From: Pseudomonas sp. dw_612
GTDB taxonomy: Bacteria > Pseudomonadota > Gammaproteobacteria > Pseudomonadales > Pseudomonadaceae
Length of the DNA stretch: 64,000 nucleotides
Direction: 5' to 3'
Assembly: GCF_018449725.1 (NCBI RefSeq)
Contig: NZ_JAAVVC010000006.1
Span: forward strand, 1-64,000
Below the pieces are notes generated by a model. The model saw only the letters and a program-made list of their open reading frames with translations. It did not search any database and was not told the origin of the DNA. Below are positions 44,155 to 53,294 of the stretch, piece after piece. The number at the start of each line of letters is the position of its first letter. Within the stretch, counting starts at the first letter, position 1. The position numbers and the translations under genes are program-made.

Positions 44155-46233
44155 ATGACGAATATGTACGAAGTGCGCGCAGGGATCGCGTTGCTGACGC
44201 TCGACAACCCACCGGTGAACGCCTTGAGCCACGCGTTGCGTCGCTCCCTGGCCGAGCGTCTGGCGCGCTGCCTGGCCGACCCGTCGGTGCGCGGCATCAT
44301 GCTGCTCGGCACCGGTGGCCGAGCCTTTTCGGCGGGTGCCGATATCAGTGAGTTCGACTCGCCGGCCAGCCAGGCCGATCCTTCCCTGAGCAGCTTGATT
44401 CAGCGGATCAAGAACTCATCCTTACCGGTGCTGGCCGCCATCGACGGGCATGCGTTGGGCGGTGGACTTGAGTTGGCCTTGGGCTGTCATTGGCGAGTCG
44501 CCAGCGGCAAATCGCGCCTCGGATTGCCGGAAATTCACCTGGGACTGATTCCCGGTGCGGGTGGCACGCAGCGTCTGCCTCGACTGATCGGTGTTAAACC
44601 GGCTTATGAAATGATGCTTTCGGGTCGTCCTGTCGATGCCGAGCGGGCGCTGGCGCTTGGTCTGGTCGATGGCGTGCTCGAAGGCGACTTTCGCGAGCAG
44701 GCCATCCATTGGTTTCTGGCCTTGCTCGACAGCGGCAGAGGCGTGCGCCCAAGTCGCGAACAACCGGTCGCCGAAGACGCTCTGCCACCGCTGTCCGACA
44801 GGACCTCCACTCACGCAGCTCAGGCATTGCGTCGTTGTGTCGAAGCGTCGATCCATCAGCCGTTCGATGTCGCGCTGCAATTGGAGCGTGAGACCTTCGC
44901 CACGCTGGAGCAAAGTGCTCAATCGGCCGCCTTGCGCCATGGCTTCTTCGCCGAGCGTCGCGCCAGCCATTTGCTGGGCCTGGAGGCCGGGACGCGGCCC
45001 TTGCCCTTGCGCCAGATTGCGGTGGTCGGCGCGGGAACGATGGGCAGCGGGATCGCCATGTGCTTCGCCAATGCCGGGTTTGCCGTCAGCCTGCTCGACG
45101 TCAACCCGGACTCTCTGGCCCGTGGCTTGAGCACCATTCGCCAGACCTACGAGGATCAAGTGCGCAAGGGGCGACTGAGTGTTGAGGCGGCCGAAGGGCG
45201 GGTCCGGCAGATTGAGCCACACAGCGGTTTCGAGGCCATCGCCGACGCGGATCTGGTGATCGAGGCGGTGTTTGAAGAGCTGGCGGTCAAGCAGACGGTC
45301 TTTGAAACCCTGGACCGGGTCATGAAGCCGAGCGCCTTGCTGGCGAGCAACACGTCGACGCTGGATATCGACAGCATCGCCGGTTTCACTCAGCGTCCGG
45401 GTCAAGTCCTGGGCCTGCACTTTTTCAGTCCGGCGCCGGTGATGCGTCTGCTGGAAATCGTCCGTGGTCGCGCAACCCGCGATGACGTGCTGGTCACCGT
45501 CCTGGACCTGGCCAAGACACTTGGCAAAGTCGGCGTGGTGGCGCGCAGCGGTGACGGGTTTATCGGCAACCGTATGTGGCATCAATATTTGCGCCAGGCC
45601 TCGTTGTTGGTGGAAGAGGGGGCCTCGCCGATGCAGGTGGATCGCGCCTTGCAGGACTGGGGCTTTGCCATGGGGCCGTTGCGGGTCGCCGACCTGGCGG
45701 GGCTGGATGTCGGGTACAGCATTCGTCAACGCCAGTACCGCGACTATCCGCATCAGCGCTGGTCCGGCTGGCTCGATCGCATCAGCGAGGCGGGACGGCT
45801 CGGCCTCAAGGGTGGCCAGGGCATCTATGCGTACCCCGAAGGCAGTCGGCAACCCGCCGAAGATCCGGTGATTCAGGCGCTGATTGATGAGTTCCGGCGT
45901 GAACACGGCGTCGTGGCCCGCTCGTTCAGCGATGAAGAAATCGTCAGCCGTTGCCTCGACGCGCTGAGTGTCGAAGGGATTCGCCTGCTCGAAGAGGGCA
46001 TTGCCCAGCGAGGTTCGGACGTCGATGCCGTGTTCCTCAATGGCTATGGGTTCCCCCGGGCGCAGGGCGGGCCGCTGTTCCAGGCCGATCAGGCCGGATT
46101 GCCGGCGCTGATCAGCCGATTGAAGCTGCGCGCCGCCGAATCTGAAGTGCCGTTCTGGACGCCACCGCGTTTGCTCTGCAACCTGGCGCAGCGCGGTGAC
46201 AGTCTGTCGGCCTATGAAGGGGAGGGTCGCTGA
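44155..46233 (+). CDS. Enoyl-CoA hydratase / 3-hydroxyacyl-CoA dehydrogenase fusion (FadJ/FadB-like)
   Basis: 692 residues from ATG 44155 (AGGA upstream). N-terminal crotonase domain, with [20 protein letters not shown] carrying the catalytic Glu; NAD-binding domain starting near residue 285 ([20 protein letters not shown]); catalytic His in [14 protein letters not shown]; two C-terminal dehydrogenase domains. It hydrates an enoyl-CoA and oxidises the 3-hydroxyacyl-CoA to 3-oxoacyl-CoA. The thiolase gene begins at its stop codon. Length matches monofunctional-operon FadJ-like peroxisomal-type enzymes. Confidence 0.94.
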   Translation: MTNMYEVRAGIALLTLDNPPVNALSHALRRSLAERLARCLADPSVRGIMLLGTGGRAFSAGADISEFDSPASQADPSLSSLIQRIKNSSLPVLAAIDGHALGGGLELALGCHWRVASGKSRLGLPEIHLGLIPGAGGTQRLPRLIGVKPAYEMMLSGRPVDAERALALGLVDGVLEGDFREQAIHWFLALLDSGRGVRPSREQPVAEDALPPLSDRTSTHAAQALRRCVEASIHQPFDVALQLERETFATLEQSAQSAALRHGFFAERRASHLLGLEAGTRPLPLRQIAVVGAGTMGSGIAMCFANAGFAVSLLDVNPDSLARGLSTIRQTYEDQVRKGRLSVEAAEGRVRQIEPHSGFEAIADADLVIEAVFEELAVKQTVFETLDRVMKPSALLASNTSTLDIDSIAGFTQRPGQVLGLHFFSPAPVMRLLEIVRGRATRDDVLVTVLDLAKTLGKVGVVARSGDGFIGNRMWHQYLRQASLLVEEGASPMQVDRALQDWGFAMGPLRVADLAGLDVGYSIRQRQYRDYPHQRWSGWLDRISEAGRLGLKGGQGIYAYPEGSRQPAEDPVIQALIDEFRREHGVVARSFSDEEIVSRCLDALSVEGIRLLEEGIAQRGSDVDAVFLNGYGFPRAQGGPLFQADQAGLPALISRLKLRAAESEVPFWTPPRLLCNLAQRGDSLSAYEGEGR

Positions 46234-47414
46234 TGAACGAGGTCGTGATTCTTTCCACGGCGCGCACGCCGATCGGCAAGGCCTATCGCGGTGCCTTGAA
46301 CGCCACTCACGGTGCAACCCTGGGCGGGCATGCCGTGGAACACGCGTTGGCACGTTCCGGCCTTGAGGCCGGGGACATTGATGATGTGTTGATGGGCTGT
46401 GGCCGCCCGGAAGGGACGGCGGGCGAGAACATCGCCCGGCAAGTGGCATTGCGTGCCGGGCTGCCGGTGTCGGTGCCGGGTGTGACCATCAATCGCCTGT
46501 GTTCTTCGGGCTTGCAAAGCATCGCCATGGGCGCACACATGATTGCTGCTGGCGACGTGCAGACCGTGATCGCCGGTGGCCTGGACAGCATTTCCTGCGT
46601 GCAAAACGAGCACATGAATCACTTTATGGAGCAGGACCCCTGGCTGCTTACCCGGCGACCCTCGATCTACTTGAGCATGATCCAGACCGCTGAAGTCGTC
46701 GCGCAACGCTACGGGATTTCCCGCGAGCGTCAGGACGCCTTCGCCGCACGCAGTCAGCAACGCAGCGAACGGGCTCGGGCCGAAGGCCGTTTTGCGACGG
46801 AAATCGCGCCGATGGACGTGCTGCGCCAGGTGCGGGACAAGGACACCGGACAGTTGCGCCACGAGTCCTGGCGTCTGGTCGAGGACGAAGGGATTCGTCC
46901 GGGAACCACTGCCGAAACCCTGGCCACCCTCAAACCCGTGATTGAAGGAGGCTGCGTCACGGCGGGCAACTCCAGCCAGTTATCCGACGGCGCATCGGCT
47001 TGCGTATTGATGGACGCCCGCCGGGCTGAACGCGCCAACCTGCAACCCCTGGGCTATTTTCGCGGGTTTGCCGTAGCCGGTTGCGAGCCGGACGAAATGG
47101 GCATCGGACCGGTGCTCGCGGTGCCTCGCCTGCTGGCCCGGCACGGTTTGCACGTCGACGACATTGATCTGTGGGAACTCAACGAAGCGTTCGCCGTGCA
47201 GGCGTTGTATTGCCAGGAACGTTTGGGCATCGACGATGAGCGCTTGAACGTCAATGGCGGCGCGGTCGCCCTGGGGCATCCCTATGGCATGTCCGGTTCA
47301 CGTCTGGCTGGACACGCGCTGATCGAGGGCCGACGACGAGGGGCTCGCTGGGTGGTGGTGACGATGTGCATTGGTGGAGGGATGGGCGCAGCGGGTTTGT
47401 TCGAAGTGGTCTGA
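46233..47414 (+). CDS. Acetyl-CoA acyltransferase (thiolase)
   Basis: 393 residues; ATG overlaps the preceding TGA (TGATG). Catalytic Cys in [15 protein letters not shown] near residue 88, His in [14 protein letters not shown] and second Cys in [10 protein letters not shown]. It cleaves a 3-oxoacyl-CoA with CoA, releasing acetyl-CoA or another short acyl-CoA. Last of the tightly packed CoA-thioester genes. The terminal products should enter central metabolism. Confidence 0.94.
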   Translation: MNEVVILSTARTPIGKAYRGALNATHGATLGGHAVEHALARSGLEAGDIDDVLMGCGRPEGTAGENIARQVALRAGLPVSVPGVTINRLCSSGLQSIAMGAHMIAAGDVQTVIAGGLDSISCVQNEHMNHFMEQDPWLLTRRPSIYLSMIQTAEVVAQRYGISRERQDAFAARSQQRSERARAEGRFATEIAPMDVLRQVRDKDTGQLRHESWRLVEDEGIRPGTTAETLATLKPVIEGGCVTAGNSSQLSDGASACVLMDARRAERANLQPLGYFRGFAVAGCEPDEMGIGPVLAVPRLLARHGLHVDDIDLWELNEAFAVQALYCQERLGIDDERLNVNGGAVALGHPYGMSGSRLAGHALIEGRRRGARWVVVTMCIGGGMGAAGLFEVV

Positions 47415-47456
47415 GGCCACCAATTTCAATAAAAACAACAACACGAGAGCTTTCTT

Positions 47457-48797
47457 ATGAACACAGCCAATAACAGTGTGACGGCCGGGGCTTGCGTCCC
47501 AGCCTCGCAAGCCCCGAGTGCTGACGCCAGCCGTCAGTCTATCCGCCGGGTCGTGCTGGCCGGCGCCTTCGGAACGGTGGTCGAGTACTTCGACTTCAGT
47601 GTCTACGCGTTTCTGGCGACCACCCTGGCCGCCGTGTTTTTCCCTGCCGAGAACCCTACGGCGGCGTTGCTCTATACGTTGGGCGTGTTCGGCGCCGCGT
47701 TTGTTGCCCGTCCGTTGGGCGGCATTCTGATCGGCCACCTCAGCGACCGTTATGGTCGGCGTCCCGCCCTGACTGTCGCGGTGGTCGGCATGGCGTTCGC
47801 CAGCACCTTGATCGGTTTGTTGCCGGCCTACGCCAGTGTCGGGATCGCTGCGCCGGTGATGCTGTTCGTCCTGCGTTGTGTGCAAGGGTTGTCGGCGGGC
47901 GGTGAACTGGGGAGTGCCGGTTCCTACGTGGCGGAAGTGGCGCCGGACGGGCGTCGGGGGTTTCTTACCAGCACCACCCAGGTCGGAACGCTGGTGGGCA
48001 CCATGCTCGGTTCGTTGTGCGTGGGCTTGATGCACTTGGGGCTCAGCAACGAACAGATCCTGTCCTGGGGCTGGCGGATTCCGTTCCTGATCTCGCTGCC
48101 ACTGGGGATTGCCGCGCTGATCGTGCGCAGCAAAATGGAGGAATCGAAACAGTTCGAGCAGGTAGAGGAACAGGGCGCGGTGGCGAAGATTCCGGCGCTG
48201 TCGGCGCTGGTCTCCCACCCTCGGGCCGTGTTCAGTGTGTTTGGCCTGACCCTGGTGTCGTTCGCGTCCTACTATTTGGTGTTTACCTATATGTCTACCT
48301 ACTTCGAGCGTCAGGGCATCATGCCTCCGGGGCTGGCGGCCTGGTCGACGACATTGACGCTGTTGCTGGCGGCGGTGGCTATCCCGGTGTGGGGCAAGAT
48401 CACCGATCGCATCGGTCGCCGGCCGATTCTGATTGGGGTGTGTATCGCCAATCTGCTGCTGGCCTGGCCGCTGTTCATCTTTATGCAGACTTCGGTGGGG
48501 GCGGCGTTCTTTTCGCAGATCGTGCTCGGGCAAATCGAAGCCGCCTACCTGGGAGTGATCCTGGCCGCCTATTGCGAGATGTTCCCGGCCCGGGTGCGCT
48601 CCAGTGGTTTCAGCCTGGGTTACAACTTCTCGGCGATTCTCGCTGGCGGCAGCGCACCGTACCTGGCCACGTGGTTGATCGCAGCGACCGGCGCCCCGCA
48701 CGCCCCGGCCTGGATCCTGATGGCCATGGCTTTTCTTTCCTTGTTGGTGGCCTTGACGGTGCGTGAAACCGCCAATCGCCCGATGCCGACCGTTTAA
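47457..48797 (+). CDS. MFS transporter, metabolite:H+ symporter (MHS) type
   Basis: 446 residues, about 12 transmembrane helices. The helix-1 pattern VVEYFDFSVYAFLATTLA and RPLGGILIGHLSDRYGRRPAL belong to the MHS branch (ProP, KgtP, ShiA), which imports organic acids and zwitterions with protons. Embedded in the rightward arm 42 bp after the thiolase gene, it is the likely importer of the pathway substrate, which is therefore probably a small charged organic acid or betaine-like compound. Confidence 0.92.
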   Translation: MNTANNSVTAGACVPASQAPSADASRQSIRRVVLAGAFGTVVEYFDFSVYAFLATTLAAVFFPAENPTAALLYTLGVFGAAFVARPLGGILIGHLSDRYGRRPALTVAVVGMAFASTLIGLLPAYASVGIAAPVMLFVLRCVQGLSAGGELGSAGSYVAEVAPDGRRGFLTSTTQVGTLVGTMLGSLCVGLMHLGLSNEQILSWGWRIPFLISLPLGIAALIVRSKMEESKQFEQVEEQGAVAKIPALSALVSHPRAVFSVFGLTLVSFASYYLVFTYMSTYFERQGIMPPGLAAWSTTLTLLLAAVAIPVWGKITDRIGRRPILIGVCIANLLLAWPLFIFMQTSVGAAFFSQIVLGQIEAAYLGVILAAYCEMFPARVRSSGFSLGYNFSAILAGGSAPYLATWLIAATGAPHAPAWILMAMAFLSLLVALTVRETANRPMPTV

Positions 48798-48813
48798 CGC
48801 ACTGGAGTCGAGA

Positions 48814-50274
48814 ATGAGCATTCCAAGTTACCCGCAGATTCATCAATACATTGCCGGACGCTGGGTCGAGGGCAGTGGCGCGACGGTCGAACAGGTACTC
48901 GACCCCGCGACCGAGCAGGTGCTGGGCAGCTATCGCCACGCTTCGCTCGCGGATATCGATGCGGCGCTGGTTGCCGCAGACGAAGCTCTTCCGCTGTGGC
49001 GCGGGCACACCGCTGAAGCGCGCTATCAGATTCTGCGCACGGCCGCCGGACTGTTGCGCCAGCGCAGCGAAGAAGCCGCGGCGATCCTCAGCCTCGAACA
49101 AGGCAAGCCGCTGAGTGAATCGAGGATGGAAATCCAGGTCAGCGCCGACGTGCTGGACTGGTATGCCGAAGAAGGTCGAAGGGCGTATGGCCGGGTGATT
49201 CCTGGCGCGGCCAACAGTCGTCTGCTGGTGGTCAATGAACCGATTGGCGCGGTCGCGGCGTTCACACCGTGGAATTTCCCCGGCACCACCGTTGCCCGCA
49301 AGTTGGGAGGTGCCCTGGCGGCCGGATGCACGGCAATCATCAAGGCCTCGGAAGAAACCGCCGCGACGGCCGTGATCATTTTCCAGTGCCTGGAGCAGGC
49401 CGGCTTGCCGGCCGGCGTGGCAAATCTGCTACTGGGTATCCCGGCTGAAATTTCCACGCGATTGTTGAGCAGCAACGTGATTCGCAAAGTTTCCCTGACC
49501 GGTTCACTGGCGGTCGGTCGGGTGCTCGGGCACCTGGCGGTGGATAACGACTTGGTGACCACCATGGAGTTGGGCGGCAACGCGCCGGTGATCGTCTTCG
49601 ACGATGTGGATGTCGAGGCGGTTGCCAGGCTTTGCGCCACGGCCAAGTTCCGCAATGCCGGACAAGTCTGCAACGTACCGAGTCGTTTCTATGTGCATGA
49701 GCGCATTGCCGAACGGTTTGCCGCCACGGTGCAGGCCTTCGCCCGGGAACTGCGGGTTGGCCCGGGTATTGAAGCCAGCACGCAAATGGGGCCGCTGGCC
49801 AACGTCCGGCGCCTGGCGGTGATGCAACAGTTGGTGGATGACGCACAGCAACGCGGGGCCGATTTGTTGGCCGGCGGCAAACGTCTGCAGCGTGCCGGCT
49901 ACTTTTTCGAACCGAGCGTGCTGGCCAATGTTCCGGACGCGGCGCGGATGCTGGTCGAAGAGGCGTTTGGCCCGATCATGCCCATCACCACGTTCAGCGA
50001 TCGCGATGAAGTGCTGTTTCGCGCCAATAACACGCCGTATGGCCTGGGGTCGTTTGTGTTCACCGAGTCCCTGGATCACGCGACCTACGTCAGCGATGCC
50101 CTGGAAGCGGGCATGGTCGGTGTCAACACGACGGTGTTGTCGCGCACCGAAACGCCGTTTGGCGGGATCAAGGCTTCCGGGCACGGCTTCGAGTCGGGGA
50201 TCGAGGGCCTGGAAGCGTATCTGCGCAAGAAGGTCATTCTGCAACACCCACCGGTTCGCGGCGCTGCACGCTGA
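48814..50274 (+). CDS. Aldehyde dehydrogenase, succinate-semialdehyde-dehydrogenase-like
   Basis: 486 residues from ATG 48814 (GGAGTCGAG upstream). Asn in TPWNFPGTT, base Glu in MELGGNAPVIV, catalytic Cys in NAGQVCNVPSRFYV. The sequence is of the GabD-like group that oxidises semialdehydes of dicarboxylates. Together with the iron alcohol dehydrogenase on the other arm it would convert a hydroxy acid or diol to an acid before CoA activation. Close behind the MHS transporter gene (16 bp). Confidence 0.93.
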   Translation: MSIPSYPQIHQYIAGRWVEGSGATVEQVLDPATEQVLGSYRHASLADIDAALVAADEALPLWRGHTAEARYQILRTAAGLLRQRSEEAAAILSLEQGKPLSESRMEIQVSADVLDWYAEEGRRAYGRVIPGAANSRLLVVNEPIGAVAAFTPWNFPGTTVARKLGGALAAGCTAIIKASEETAATAVIIFQCLEQAGLPAGVANLLLGIPAEISTRLLSSNVIRKVSLTGSLAVGRVLGHLAVDNDLVTTMELGGNAPVIVFDDVDVEAVARLCATAKFRNAGQVCNVPSRFYVHERIAERFAATVQAFARELRVGPGIEASTQMGPLANVRRLAVMQQLVDDAQQRGADLLAGGKRLQRAGYFFEPSVLANVPDAARMLVEEAFGPIMPITTFSDRDEVLFRANNTPYGLGSFVFTESLDHATYVSDALEAGMVGVNTTVLSRTETPFGGIKASGHGFESGIEGLEAYLRKKVILQHPPVRGAAR

Positions 50275-50327
50275 ATCTTGTCGATCACGCCAACCGGACA
50301 ATCGAGTTGGCGAAGAGGGAGAACATC

Positions 50328-51086
50328 ATGTCTGTTGAAAAAGTGGCGGTCGTCACGGGCGCTGGCAGTGGCGTAGGGCTAAAGACCGCTGGCCTGCTGC
50401 ATCAGAAAGGCTTTCGGGTGGTGCTGCTGGACATCGACGGCGATGCGGCGATGACCCAGGCCTCGTTGCTGGACCCCAGTGGTCTGACGGTGCTGGCGGC
50501 CCCCGTGAATATTTGTGATGAAACGCAGGTGCGTTCGGCCATCGCCCAGGTCTGGGCGCGTTGGGGGCGGGTGGATGTCCTGGTCAATAACGCGGGCCTG
50601 CCGCAAGCCAATTTGCCATTCGAGGCGGTTTCAGCCCAGCTCTGGAGTCAGGTGCTGGCTGTCAATCTGATGGGGATTGTCCACCTCGCCCAAGCGGTGG
50701 TGCCGCTGATGCGCGAGCGGGGCAGCGGACGCATCGTCAACGTCACTTCGGTGGCCGGTAGCCGTGCCCGACCGGGCATGAGTGCGTATTGCGCGGCCAA
50801 GGCTGCGGCCATTTCTCTGACCCAGACCCTGGCTCTGGAACTGGCCGACGCGGGCATTTTGGTGAACTCGGTAGCCCCCGGTTCGCTGGAAACCCCGATG
50901 TTCAAGAAGTTTCTGCAACCGGATGAAGCCTGGGACGCCGCCATGGAGCGTTACCTGCCGAACATCCCGCTGCATCGGTTGGGGCAACCCGAGGAAATCG
51001 CCGAAACGATCGTCTGGATCGCCAGCGAAGCCCCCGGATTCATGACCGGGCAAAACATCATTGTCGATGGAGGGCGATGCCTGTAA
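50328..51086 (+). CDS. Short-chain dehydrogenase (FabG-like)
   Basis: 252 residues from ATG 50328 (GGGAGAACATC upstream). TGAGSGVGLKTAGLL nucleotide motif, NNAGLPQ, Ser in NVTSVAGS, Y-x-x-x-K in YCAAKAAAIS and the C-terminal TGQNIIVDGGRCL, all classical SDR. It may oxidise a secondary alcohol of the pathway substrate. It is the last dehydrogenase of the rightward arm, and a hairpin follows its stop. Confidence 0.93.
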   Translation: MSVEKVAVVTGAGSGVGLKTAGLLHQKGFRVVLLDIDGDAAMTQASLLDPSGLTVLAAPVNICDETQVRSAIAQVWARWGRVDVLVNNAGLPQANLPFEAVSAQLWSQVLAVNLMGIVHLAQAVVPLMRERGSGRIVNVTSVAGSRARPGMSAYCAAKAAAISLTQTLALELADAGILVNSVAPGSLETPMFKKFLQPDEAWDAAMERYLPNIPLHRLGQPEEIAETIVWIASEAPGFMTGQNIIVDGGRCL

Positions 51087-51096
51087 AGGGGCCGCA

Positions 51097-51129
51097 CCCG
51101 TGTTGCGCCGTTCAACTTCGCAACACGGG
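51097..51129 (+). terminator. Hairpin after the SDR gene
   Basis: CCCGTGTTGCG / CGCAACACGGG, perfect 11-bp stem, 11-nt loop, no T-tract. Separates the enzyme genes from the porin gene. Confidence 0.55.
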
Positions 51130-51160
51130 ATGCCAGTAAAAGCCGCTATGAAAGTTCATA

Positions 51161-51170
51161 TAACGCGTTA
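51161..51170. promoter_or_regulatory. Short palindrome upstream of porin gene
   Basis: TAACGCGTTA, a perfect 10-bp palindrome about 95 bp before the porin start; possible regulator site. Confidence 0.3.
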
Positions 51171-51265
51171 ACCAAAACCCGATAAACGTTGCAAAAAAAC
51201 AGTTTCGTACTTCGAAGCTGCGGATTCTTTTTGTCTGATAAATCCAATAATAAAAGGTGGCGAAT

Positions 51266-52606
51266 ATGAAAGTTTTATCGCGCTCAACCGCTTTTCTGCT
51301 GGTCGGGACCGTGGTGTTGAGTGACTCGGCATTGGCCGCGGAGGCCTTTGATACGGCGTCTCCGTGGATGTTGGGCGATTGGGGAGGTCTGCGCAGGGAG
51401 TTGCAGGAAAAAGGTTACGACTTCGGTTTGAGTTACATTCCGGAAGTGGCGACCAATATCAAGGGCGGATATAACCATGATCGTACGGCGCGGTATGCCG
51501 ATCAGTTCGCCCTGAGTTCACATTTCGATTTGCAAAAGATTCTGGGGATCAAGGACGCCGACTTCCAATTGACGGTGACCGAGCGCAGTGGCCGGGACAT
51601 CACCAATGATCGGCTGGTGGACCCGCGCTCCGGCTACATTTCGTCTTCCACCCAGGAAATCTATGGCGCGGGCCAGACCTGGCGCCTGACCCGGCTGTGG
51701 TATCGGCAGATGTTTTTCGACAAGGCGCTGGATATCAAGTTTGGCCGGATCCCCGTCGGCGACGAGTTCGGCACCACCGGTTGCGAGTTCCAGAACTGGG
51801 CGTTCTGCGGTGCATTGAGTGGCCACGGTTCCAAAGTCTGGTACAGCGCACCGGTCAGTCAGTGGGCGGGGCGGGTCAAGTACAACTTCAATAAAGAAGC
51901 GTACTGGCAAGTCGGTGCATTCGAATTCAACCCATCGGAGCTGGAGCCGAGCAACGGTTTCAAACTCAATACCAGCGGGCGTACCGGCACGACTTACCTG
52001 ACGGAATTGGGCTGGAACCCGCTGTTCGGTGCCGGCTATCAGGGCATGTACAAACTCGGCGCGTATTACAACACCGCGAAAACCACCGATGCCCTGAATG
52101 ACGCCAATGGCACGCCGCAACCCGTGTCGGGATTACCCCTCGAAGAACGCGACAACAAGCACGGCTGGTATGCCTACGCGCGGCAGAAAATCACGGCGGA
52201 TGCCAGCGATCCACGTCGCGGTCTCAGCGTTTTTGCCCATTACTCGGCCAACGATAAAACCACGTCGATGATGGATTACCAGGTGGAGCTGGGCGCGATC
52301 TATACCGGGGTGTTTGCGTCGCGTCCCGAGGATGATCTGGGCTTTGCGGTGGGCACGCTTCACATCAATCCGGCGTATGCCAAACGCATCGATCTGCAGA
52401 ACCAGGTGCGCAATCTCACCGACTACGATGATCCGCGCTATCAGCCCGAACGCAGCGCTGAATACGTCGCCGAACTGCATTACGGGTTCAAGGTCGCGCC
52501 TTGGCTGACTGTGCGTCCGAACATTCAGTACCTGGCGAATCCGGGCGGTGCGTATCAGGTCGATGACTCGGTGGTGTTGGGTGTGCAAGTCATGAGTAAC
52601 TTTTAA
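51266..52606 (+). CDS. OprB-family carbohydrate-selective porin
   Basis: 446 residues from ATG 51266 (AAAGGTGG upstream). Signal peptide to about residue 24 (FLLVGTVVLSDSALA). The mature start (SPWMLGDWGGLRRELQEKGYDFGLSYI) is the OprB family hallmark, with barrel strands throughout and a C-terminal Phe (VMSNF). OprB porins admit sugars and similar small solutes; here it may serve the preceding pathway, although it has its own long leader. A strong hairpin follows. Confidence 0.92.
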   Translation: MKVLSRSTAFLLVGTVVLSDSALAAEAFDTASPWMLGDWGGLRRELQEKGYDFGLSYIPEVATNIKGGYNHDRTARYADQFALSSHFDLQKILGIKDADFQLTVTERSGRDITNDRLVDPRSGYISSSTQEIYGAGQTWRLTRLWYRQMFFDKALDIKFGRIPVGDEFGTTGCEFQNWAFCGALSGHGSKVWYSAPVSQWAGRVKYNFNKEAYWQVGAFEFNPSELEPSNGFKLNTSGRTGTTYLTELGWNPLFGAGYQGMYKLGAYYNTAKTTDALNDANGTPQPVSGLPLEERDNKHGWYAYARQKITADASDPRRGLSVFAHYSANDKTTSMMDYQVELGAIYTGVFASRPEDDLGFAVGTLHINPAYAKRIDLQNQVRNLTDYDDPRYQPERSAEYVAELHYGFKVAPWLTVRPNIQYLANPGGAYQVDDSVVLGVQVMSNF

Positions 52607-52625
52607 GCTCGGCTGTTAGCCGGCG

Positions 52626-52648
52626 GGCGTGTCCGCACCGGACACGCC
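52626..52648 (+). terminator. Terminator-like hairpin after porin gene
   Basis: GGCGTGTCCG-CAC-CGGACACGCC, perfect 10-bp stem with a 3-nt loop. Confidence 0.65.
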
Positions 52649-52814
52649 TGTCGTTCACCATCGACGCTGGATTGCGCTTGTTAGTCAGGCTTCAAAGTCC
52701 ATGAAGCCTGGGTAAATTCTCTCGGCAGTGCGTTGCTTCTAAGATGCCCGATAGCGTTTTGATCCGTGGCGGAGTCTGCCCGGCTGCTACCCCATCGACC
52801 GGCAAGAGGTGAAC

Positions 52815-53294
52815 ATGGCTCAGACTTTGAAGATCAATGGAACGGTGCACACGGTCGATGTCGATGACGACACACCGTTGCTCTGGGTTCTGCGGGATGT
52901 GCTCGGCATGACCGGCACGAAATTCGGTTGCGGTATGGCCCTGTGTGGCGCGTGCACGGTGCATATGAATGGCGTGGCGATTCGCTCGTGCGTATTACCG
53001 GTGAGTGCGGCGGCCCAGGCCGACATCACCACCATCGAGGCGATCGGCGACACGCCTGCCGGCAAGAAAATCCAGGAGGCCTGGCAAGCCCTGGAAGTGG
53101 TGCAATGCGGTTATTGCCAGTCCGGGCAGATCATGTCGGCCTCGGCGTTGTTGGCGACCAATCCCGCCCCGAGTGACAGCGATATCGATAACGCCATGTC
53201 CGGGAATATCTGCCGTTGCGGCACCTATGTGCGTATCCATGCCGCGATCAAACAGGCGGCGGGGCAGACGCCTTTCGTCAAGGTGGGGGCATGA
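52815..53294 (+). CDS. iorA: (2Fe-2S) subunit of molybdenum hydroxylase (IorA-like)
   Basis: 159 residues from ATG 52815 (GAGGTGAAC upstream; the GTG two codons earlier is not used). Two [2Fe-2S] clusters: plant-type [17 protein letters not shown], and the second in [15 protein letters not shown] ... NICRCGTY. It passes electrons from the molybdenum subunit encoded next, whose start overlaps its stop (ATGA). Related complexes are isoquinoline 1-oxidoreductase and periplasmic aldehyde oxidases; the third, cytochrome c subunit found in some clusters is absent here. Confidence 0.94.
   Translation: MAQTLKINGTVHTVDVDDDTPLLWVLRDVLGMTGTKFGCGMALCGACTVHMNGVAIRSCVLPVSAAAQADITTIEAIGDTPAGKKIQEAWQALEVVQCGYCQSGQIMSASALLATNPAPSDSDIDNAMSGNICRCGTYVRIHAAIKQAAGQTPFVKVGA

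Noticed and set aside
53216..53290. Extended N-terminus of the IorB-like protein
   Set aside because: It lies inside iorA in another frame; the ATGA overlap at 53291 followed by a twin-arginine signal is the natural start.
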